Shown here piece by piece: positions 57,384 through 64,000 of a DNA stretch of 64,000 nt (position 1 is the stretch's first letter; every line of letters begins with the position of its first letter). The DNA comes from Ceratotherium simum simum (Eukaryota; Chordata; Mammalia; Perissodactyla; Rhinocerotidae). Both the position numbers and the translations under genes were made by a program. The stretch is from the NCBI RefSeq assembly GCF_000283155.1, contig NW_004454177.1, positions 28,887,923 to 28,951,922 on the forward strand, written 5' to 3'. Under the pieces are notes generated by a model. That model had not been told where the DNA came from, made no database searches, and was given only the letters and a program-made list of their open reading frames with translations.

Positions 57384-58173
57384 TGTGAGTTGGAGGGGGT
57401 TCCGTACCAATAACAAGTAATTCTCTTGATATCAGCTGGGTGTCCTACAATTAAACTCAATTCTGACACTATCTACCCAAAGATAGCATCAGATTCCACA
57501 GGTTAAGGGTTCAATTCCACGAGATTCCCACTCTCCCTCCTTCAGATGCCAATCTGTACTTCTGTACTTCTGTATTTCTGACCAACTGGCTATAAATCAG
57601 AGGTTCCCACAACCAACTCCTTGGGTTTGATTAATTTGCTAGAGCATCTCACAGAACTCAGGAAACCTGTTTACTCACTAGATTACTGGTTTATTATAAA
57701 AGGATATAACTCAGGAACAGCCAGATGCAGGAGATACATAGGACAAGGTATGTGGGCAGGGGTATGGAGCTTCCCTGCCCTCTCCAGGTGCACCACTCTC
57801 CTCAAATCTCTACGTGTTCACCAATCTGGGAGCTCTTCGAACCTTGTCCTTTTGGGTTTTTATGTAGGCTTCATTACATAGGCATGATTGATTAAATCAT
57901 TGGCCATTGGTAATTGATCCAACCTCCAGCCCCTCTGTTCTCCCCAGAGGCCAGGGGGTGGAACTAAAATTTCCAACCCTCTAATCACACGGTTGCTCCT
58001 ATGACAACCAGCCCCCATCCTTAGATGTGGTCCAAAAGTCACCTCATTACTATAACAAAAGACACCTTTATTGCTCTCATCATTTAGGAAATTCCAACAG
58101 TTTCAGGAGCTCTGTGCCAGAAATGGAGATGAAGACCAAATATATATTTCTTGTTATAAATCACAATATCACA
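57384..58173 (-). mobile_element. Solo LTR-like element inside L2 (ERV-type, subfamily unassigned)
   Basis: About 790 bp, bounded by TGTGAG... on the plus strand left and ...AATATCACA on the right, so on the minus strand it starts TGTGATATTGTG and ends CTCACA, the TG...CA ends of an LTR. On the minus strand an AATAAA-type signal is present at about 57691-57699 (rc of ggtttattataa). gcatgattgattaaatcatt (57883) and tctaatcacacggttgctcc are typical of a dispersed placental LTR repeat. No clear 4-6 bp target-site duplication is visible. The 86- and 60-codon frames in it are incidental, and no retroviral protein is encoded. Confidence 0.6.
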
Positions 58174-58475
58174 GAGGCCTTGAATTATGTGAACACTACC
58201 TCCCTATCTAACCTTAACTCAAGTCTTTCCATGCACACCTTTTGTGTTTCAGCCCCAATAATCTTTCTTTTCCTTAAACATTGCCTATTCCCTTCTGCCA
58301 TTGGACCTTTACATGTGCTGTATCATGTGTTGGGAATGCTTTTCTCCACCTGTCCTCCCCCAAACAACAAATTAATGAATTAACTTCCACTCATCCTTCA
58401 TATATGTGGCGCAGAATTGGAAAGATGCCCATTAAATCTGTTTATTTTTCCTGGGCACATAGCTAAAACTCCTTT
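58174..58475 (+). mobile_element. L2 LINE, part 2
   Basis: Continuation of L2 from 57383: gaacactacctccctatcta, ccattggacctttacatgtg, ctgtatcatgtgttgggaat, gcttttctccacctgtcctc, aacttccactcatccttcat. The 118-codon plus-strand frame 58027-58383 spans the LTR/L2 junction, which rules it out as an ancestral gene. Confidence 0.78.
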
Positions 58476-58479
58476 CCCC

Positions 58480-58770
58480 ATCTCTCTACATTTAGAGTAG
58501 GACCATGTAATTAGTTCTCCCCAACAGAAGGTTAGTGGAAGTTATGTGTCACCTTGGGCTGAGGCAAGTCAGAGTGGGTGTGTCATTTTCACGTCCTCTC
58601 TTTCCCCTTCATGGGGGTCACATATTGAAGGTAACAGAACTATTAGATACAAGAAGCCTGGGTGCCTGAGCTGTTGTTTGTAGGACCGACTCCCAGAAAT
58701 AATGCTTCTCAACCAGGAGTATACATGCTGACTTTATGTAAGTTTAGTCACTAGTGTTTGAGGATGTTTA
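58480..58770 (+). repeat. Possible old interspersed repeat
   Basis: gaccatgtaattagttctcc, aacagaaggttagtggaagt and caagaagcctgggtgcctga follow a pattern I associate with a dispersed mammalian LTR-like repeat, but the family is not assignable by eye. Confidence 0.35.
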
Positions 58771-58819
58771 TAATAGCACCGGTCCTTTCCTCACCCTCTA
58801 ATTGAGGAACTTAGGCTAA

Positions 58820-59100
58820 GAATCCCCTCCTTAGAGAAGTCTTTCCTTACCACCCCCCTCCACACACAAGATCTAGTTCCTTTATTATAGATTGTTATGG
58901 AATTGTTTAACTTCCTTTCATAATAATTATCCCATTTTGCATTCATATACTTATTTGTGTGATTATGTGTTTAACGTCCATACGTCCTATTGGACTATAA
59001 TCTCCATGAGAAAAAGGCTATGTCTGCTCATGGTTTTCCTCACCATTTTATCCAGTGTAGGCACTTGAGAAATATTTGGTGAATGGGATGATTGTAAATA
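58820..59100 (+). mobile_element. L2 LINE 3'-end fragment
   Basis: Sense L2: gagaagtctttccttaccac, ttaacttcctttcataataa, ctataatctccatgagaaaa, aggctatgtctgctcatggt, gtgtaggcacttgagaaata, tttggtgaatggg. Good match order, diverged. Confidence 0.85.
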
Positions 59101-60064
59101 GACTGACCATCTGGAACTATCATTCTGCCTGAATTTGGGTCTAGAAGATTCTGATACTTACTCTTACTCTAGAAGAGGATTACACTTCCTCTTCATAAAG
59201 AATGACAAAAATTTGCACTCTACCTGGGCTTCTCACCCAGTAAGTGATGCCCAACTACTCTTTATCAGCAAGGTTCATTTCTGGCTGTTAAATTTCGTTA
59301 AGATTTCCTCTTAATCCTGGCCTTTGCCCCCTTCCATCAGCAGATTGCTGGGGCAGAGCCCACCTCATGCCCAGGTCTTCTAGAATTATGATAGTACAAA
59401 GCCTGGGCTTTCATTTCCCAAAGAAATACAAAAGTTGCTTTGGAGAACTTTGACTGAATTCTTATCTGGAAAGTTACAATGTTTACTTATAATTCCTAAA
59501 GTTGCCTGCTTTAGTTTTCTGTGTGTGTTTGTGTGTGTCTGTGCACACACATGTTCATGTGCACGTGAGTGTGTTCGTTTAGGTCCCAAGAAACCTTCAC
59601 TATGAAGAGAAATAAATAATGTCCTTGTGACTTTCTCTCAAGCATGGAAATGTATGACACAGTTAATTTGGTTATTTTTCCCATAATTACCGTCAGCTAA
59701 ACCTGAATTCCAATTTCACAATGTCAGCTGCAAGCTATTAAGCGTGTTACAGTGTTTTTTCCCCTTAAAATTGTATGGTAAATTATTTTCACCCTAAAAT
59801 ATTTATGATATAATATGCATGTTTTATTAAGTGCTTTGGCTGCAAAGCTAATTTTTTATCTTGGAACATTAGCATCTACATCATTACTAAAGTTGCAATC
59901 TTTTAGCCTAGTGGTATTTTCAGTACCCACACCCTATAGAAATGCTAAACTTTGGCTGAGAAATCATATAACACCTTAAGGTTATATTGTGATTTACAGT
60001 TTGAATGTATGTTTTCTGCACATTGTTTTGATGATTGCTAAACAAAAATACATATTTTGCCATT
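59101..60064. other. Unassigned sequence with (GT)n tract; candidate conserved stretch at 59690-59910
   Basis: A (GT)n-derived tract at 59519-59577 (gtgtgtgtttgtgtgtgtct, cacacacatgttcatgtgca) accounts for the His/Thr-rich 67-codon minus-strand frame there. 59690-59910 is A+T-rich non-repeat sequence. No gene. Confidence 0.5.
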
Positions 60065-60155
60065 TTGTGCGTGTGGAAACTGGGCTTCAGTGAAGTGATA
60101 GGACTTGTTCAAAGTCACAAAGCCAGTGAAGTACAGAGGCAAAAGTTGTCCTTGG
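60065..60155 (-). mobile_element. MIR SINE fragment
   Basis: Reverse-complement MIR core: gtggaaactgggcttcagtg, aagtgataggacttgttcaa, agtcacaaagccagtgaagt. Confidence 0.65.
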
Positions 60156-60404
60156 AGTCCAGTTCCAGAGGCCTCAGAAGACTTCTCCTTATGTTTCTTA
60201 CTGTTCTTCATAGAGTCCGAATGAGGACTCTATAGGGCTACCCTTCACTGTCTGTGCCTGAGTTTCTCTGGGCTCTACAGTCTTATTGTGTTGTTTCTTC
60301 ATGACGTTTGGCTGGCACTTAGAAGGCAAGGCCACCAGTAGATGTATTGTACTTCCCACAAAGTCAAACTTGGTTAGAGCTGTTCTTTTTTCCCACTTGA
60401 AACA

Positions 60405-60660
60405 ATCAGCAAGTACCTATTAAGTATCAATCAGCTTGGCATTGTGAAGGGCACATTCAAGTAAACATGACCCAGAGACTGACATTTGAAAAGTAGATAA
60501 TCAAGAAACAAAATTAACACATTTGAAACGATGAATAATACAAACACCATAAGACTTGTAGGATTGTAGACTGTATTGAAAGGCAGAAGGGACCTGACTG
60601 AGGCACAAGGAGGCAGAGAGACCTATCCAAAGGCACACAGCAGACAACCTGGAAGAGGGA
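60405..60660 (-). mobile_element. L2/MIR fragments (antisense)
   Basis: 60410-60480 (gcaagtacctattaagtatc, agcttggcattgtgaagggc) is reverse-complement L2; 60585-60660 (gacctgactgaggcacaagg, acctatccaaaggcacacag) looks like MIR or the accessory part of L2. Boundaries are uncertain. Confidence 0.5.
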
Positions 60661-60879
60661 TTCAGGCATCAACCTTTTGCCACAGATATGTCTCAGCCCA
60701 TACACTGGAGATAAGTGATATGGGATTTCAGAACAAGAGAGAGCTTAGCACAAAGCCTCTTCATGAAGGTGGGATAAGGTCTACTTTAGAAAGAGGGAAT
60801 GATGTTTATTTCATGTAGAAAAATATAAGAAAAGGCGCCAATGTGGGGATGGGCATGGGGCCTTATCAAGTCAGGGAGA

Positions 60880-60975
60880 AAAACTCACCCATTTATTAAG
60901 GACCTATGATGTGCCAAAACTGAGATAAGCATTTTACAAACATTATTTCATGTTATCCTGACAACATATCTGAAA
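60880..60975 (-). mobile_element. MIR SINE fragment
   Basis: Reverse-complement MIR: cccatttattaaggacctat, gatgtgccaaaactgagata, agcattttacaaacattatt. Confidence 0.7.
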
Positions 60976-61134
60976 AGAGGATATTGATGAAGTATTCTTC
61001 ATATCCATACTTTCTAGTGTACTCAATGGAACTTTAAATTTTGACCACTAAGGGCAATTGTTTATTAGTAAGAGCCCATGGTCACCTTGTGAATGTTCTT
61101 TAGTAGTAGCAATGAAATGAGGACTTTACTTCTT

Positions 61135-61270
61135 CCATTTCCATTCAATAAATATATAGCAGACACGTTACAAGATAGCGAGGAAGAAAAATTTAAAAAA
61201 CATAGTCGTTGCCTTGGAAAACTTAGATTCTAGCAGGAAAACAGAAAGAATACAATTAACCACTAAAAAA
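61135..61270 (-). mobile_element. L2 LINE 3'-end fragment
   Basis: Reverse-complement L2, diverged: ccattcaataaatatatagc, cgttgccttggaaaacttag, attctagcaggaaaacag. Confidence 0.55.
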
Positions 61271-61289
61271 TAAAAATGGGACCAGGGAA

Positions 61290-61505
61290 GGGGTCAATAA
61301 TTAGCACAAAGTGAGTATCTACTATATACCATATACAGCCAGACATACATCATCTGCATGCATTATCTCTTTTATCTTCCAATAACCATCCAAGAACGGC
61401 GCTACTATGCCAATGTTAAGAGCAAATTGCGCATAGTTACACAGCTTTAAGCCAGATCTGACTGACCCAGAACCCATGTTCTTCATAGAGTAGGTGCCTA
61501 ATAAA
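61290..61505 (-). mobile_element. MIR SINE
   Basis: Reverse-complement MIR: gagtatctactatataccat, gcattatctcttttatcttc, gcgctactatgccaatgtta, catagttacacagctttaag, cagatctgactgacccagaa, ending in an MIR-like taggtgcctaataaaatg. Confidence 0.72.
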
Positions 61506-62929
61506 ATGTAGCAGCTGTTATTGTGTTATCATTGTTTGGAATCTTTGTTCAAATATTATACTACACATACACAGTTCCCTAATAGCAACTCCAAGAGAGC
61601 ACCATTCAACTACACTAATTTAATTAATCTTTGCAATTTTCCTAAAGAAAATTATTTTGCATTATTTTTCTTCTCAGGTCCTGATTTCTTACCACAACCT
61701 TAGTCTTTTTATGTCTAAGTAAAAAGACAGACCTGTTTTAAGTACTGTATAAGTCTAGCCATAGGAGAAAGCTGAAGAATAACAGGACTGACCTAAATTC
61801 TGCAGGCTGAATCATACAGGATCTTTAAGTGACAGCTTTGTCGGAGGTGGGAACTCAGTCTTGACTTGGTTAGCTGATGCGTTTTTGCAGCTTTTCTGTG
61901 GATGGGGAGTGACTTTCTTGAGTTGAAGTATTAATAGAGCTATGTCCATTCTAGTTTGCAGAAGAGGACCCATTTCTGTTCCAAAAATACATACGAGCGA
62001 AGCTCATGTATGCTTCCTTTAAATCAAATCATTATTAAAAAACAAAGAATTTGATCTCATGTAAGATATATTTAATTAATCAGAAGAATGCTACTGCCTG
62101 CACATCAACATAGCAGTTCATGTTCAAATGAATTTCTGAATCAGATAATGACAGGTGCATATTTTGTGAGTATTGATATTTGGTCATAGATATATCTTTC
62201 TCTTTGATTAAAAGGCTCATGTGCCTTTAGGCTAAGTGGATGATTTGTTGTATTCTTTTTGGCAGTTTTAGTTGGATTCTAATTTAATTTTCTTTTACTG
62301 GTAACGTGAGTCAGTACCACACGGTGATAGAACTTCCTGTGGCTGGCAGTGTGGAGTGGTGAAATAGGAGTGGCTTTGTTTTTTGACAAATCTGGGAACA
62401 AAAATCTTAGCATTCCTTCTCATTTTTTTGTGTGAGTTTGATGAAGTCGCAAAGATTCTCTGATTCTCACTTCATTCACATGTTAAACTATTTAGTTTGA
62501 GGATTAAATACTGTGTTCTTGAGTACAGCACAGGCACACAGCAAATTTCCCATCCCTTACCCTTCAAGAAGTATCCCTCATTAATATTTATTTTCTCTTC
62601 TTGTACTGATGCCTAAATTCAGGGAAGATTAGAGGGATCAAGGGCAGAAACATCCTTAAAAAGGAAATTAAAATGAAATCTCTGAGCTGTAGCCTCTTCC
62701 TTACAAACCTGAATTTTCAGAAATTGCCTGGTAGTCTTATCTTTTGTTTTTTTTTTGGCCATTGTGCTGATCACCTTCCCAGTTCTGTAAACAGTACTTT
62801 TTATATATAGTTATTTAAACTATCTAGAGATCAAGTTTATGACCCTCTCCTGCTCTCTAGTCCCTGAGGCCAAAGTTCTTAACATTTCCTCTAGAATGAA
62901 CTCAGAACCCCAAACTCAAAATATCCAGA
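61506..62929. other. Unassigned intergenic sequence
   Basis: No gene or named repeat recognised. T runs at about 62747-62756. Confidence 0.5.
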
Positions 62930-63330
62930 AAGCAAAAATTGTTATTTTTATCATCTATTTGCCCTCATTTTGTGTCATTCTTTGTACAACAGTCAGAAGG
63001 GTATTTCAAACACAAAAATCTGATTAAGGCAACTCTTTGTTTAAAAATCTCCTACAGATCCTCTCTCTTTGAAGAGTAAGTAAAAAGTTTAGTATCTCAT
63101 TCAAGAACTCTCATGGAAGTGGCCATCGTTTCCTCCCCAGCCTGCTGCCTCACTTCTCCTTACTATAATTTGTAAAAAATCATGCTCAGGTCTCAATGAC
63201 AAAATGACACCTAACCCTAGACCACAGTGTTCCCTCCTCTTTGAGACCTCCTGGTCCTCCTGCCCCACCCTTGTCCTTCCTCCTTCAGGACCAGGCTTAC
63301 ACATCACCTGCTGGAGAAGTTCTGACTGCA
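62930..63330 (+). mobile_element. L2 LINE fragment
   Basis: Sense L2: tcagaagggtatttcaaaca, caaaaatctgattaaggcaa, aatctcctacagatcctctc, gaagtggccatcgtttcctc, caggaccaggcttacacatc. The 94- and 72-codon opposite-strand frames at 63101-63422 lie over it and are incidental. Confidence 0.7.
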
Positions 63331-64000
63331 GTGAGATGGGTGAACATTTATTTTTACCGTATATAATTTGCAAAGGAAATCTCAAAGAGAAAACTAACCC
63401 ATCTGTGTGGACATCTCATTAACTAAAATCTAGTATTTGAAATACTAAGCAAAAGATAAGAATATGATTCCTACCTTCATTTTTTTTTTTCTTGTTGGAA
63501 AGCTGTGCAATGAGAGCAAATACATAGAAGTCGAAGGCTCTAGGTCTTCCAGGAGGTGGCCCACTCACATTCTGGGAGATATGGACAACTATACACGGTC
63601 CTGTTCAATTTCCTAATTCATTTTGCTGAATCATCAACCTAATCCATATAATTTGCAAAGTCTTATCAGTCACTTTCTTTTGCCTTAATTCTATGATCTG
63701 GAACTCAATTTAAGAGAAGGTAGCCACCTTTGTCTCTCTTCAGAGTAAACAGGAAAGCCCCTGGCACAGATGTGGACAACTCGGGCTTGAAGGGATCTTA
63801 TAAAGTCAGTTGCTTCATTCCTGTGATTTAAGCATCTCATCCAAGTACTACCTAGACCCAGCTCTGCTTAGTCTCAAAGATCAAAAGGAACTAAGCATGC
63901 TCAAGGTAGTGTGGGTGCAGTGTTCTCAATCTGCATAGGCTTAAGCCTTCTCTGAGTGCTGATGATGTGTCAATTTCTTTTTTTATTGTTCTTAGAAAAG
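63331..64000. other. Unassigned intergenic sequence
   Basis: No gene or named repeat recognised. A T-run of about 11 lies at 63480-63490. The window ends without any exon. Confidence 0.5.

Noticed and set aside
58027..58383. 118-codon plus-strand frame
   Set aside because: Crosses the junction between an LTR-like insertion and L2, so it cannot be an ancient gene.
59386..59589. His/Thr-rich minus-strand small protein
   Set aside because: Product of translating a (GT)n microsatellite.

Overview
This window reads as a mammalian, gene-poor, A+T-rich intergenic (or very long intronic) stretch. No open reading frame longer than about 127 codons occurs, no exon of a known protein is recognised, and there is no rRNA, functional tRNA, CRISPR array or bacterial-type operon. 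The host is pointed to by four copies of a tRNA-derived SINE of the ERE (equine repetitive element) type at about 4745-4990, 5150-5401, 47291-47536 and 54091-54333. ERE SINEs belong to Perissodactyla, so an equid (horse, donkey or zebra) is the most likely source; rhinoceros or tapir cannot be excluded from the sequence alone.

Layout. 1-13.9 kb: old L2, MIR and L1/HAL1-like relics and two neighbouring minus-strand EREs. 13.9-16.5 kb: minus-strand ancient L1 in which the ORF2 tail lies next to ORF1 and then a 5'UTR-like segment. 18.5-24.9 kb: the largest element, a plus-strand L1 running from 5'UTR-like sequence through ORF1 and most of ORF2, cut by a nested L1 3' end at 20061-20460 and by a second insert near 21951-22272. 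26-30 kb: MIRs, a 0.7 kb minus-strand L2, and an L1 3' fragment holding a short inverted L1 piece. 30-38 kb: mostly unassigned sequence with a pair of ~300 bp paralogous blocks at 33398-33704 and 35988-36295, separated by a constant 2590 bp. 38.5-43 kb: L1 fragment, CR1/L3-type relic, MLT1-like solitary LTR, L2. 47-52 kb: ERE, L2 pieces and a 5'-truncated L1. 53.2-54.9 kb: old L1 split by the best-preserved ERE. 55-64 kb: LTR-like relics, several L2 and MIR copies.

No genes work together here. The coding-like material is all retrotransposon debris: reverse-transcriptase and C-terminal ORF2 remnants of LINE-1 with frameshifts and lost catalytic aspartates. The layers can be ordered in time by what interrupts what: L2/MIR/CR1 oldest, then L1 and MaLR/ERVL-type LTRs, then ERE. 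The most notable non-textbook signal is the 33.4/36.0 kb duplicated block. I do not see convincing evidence for a new biological system, and all repeat family assignments were made by eye without a library search.
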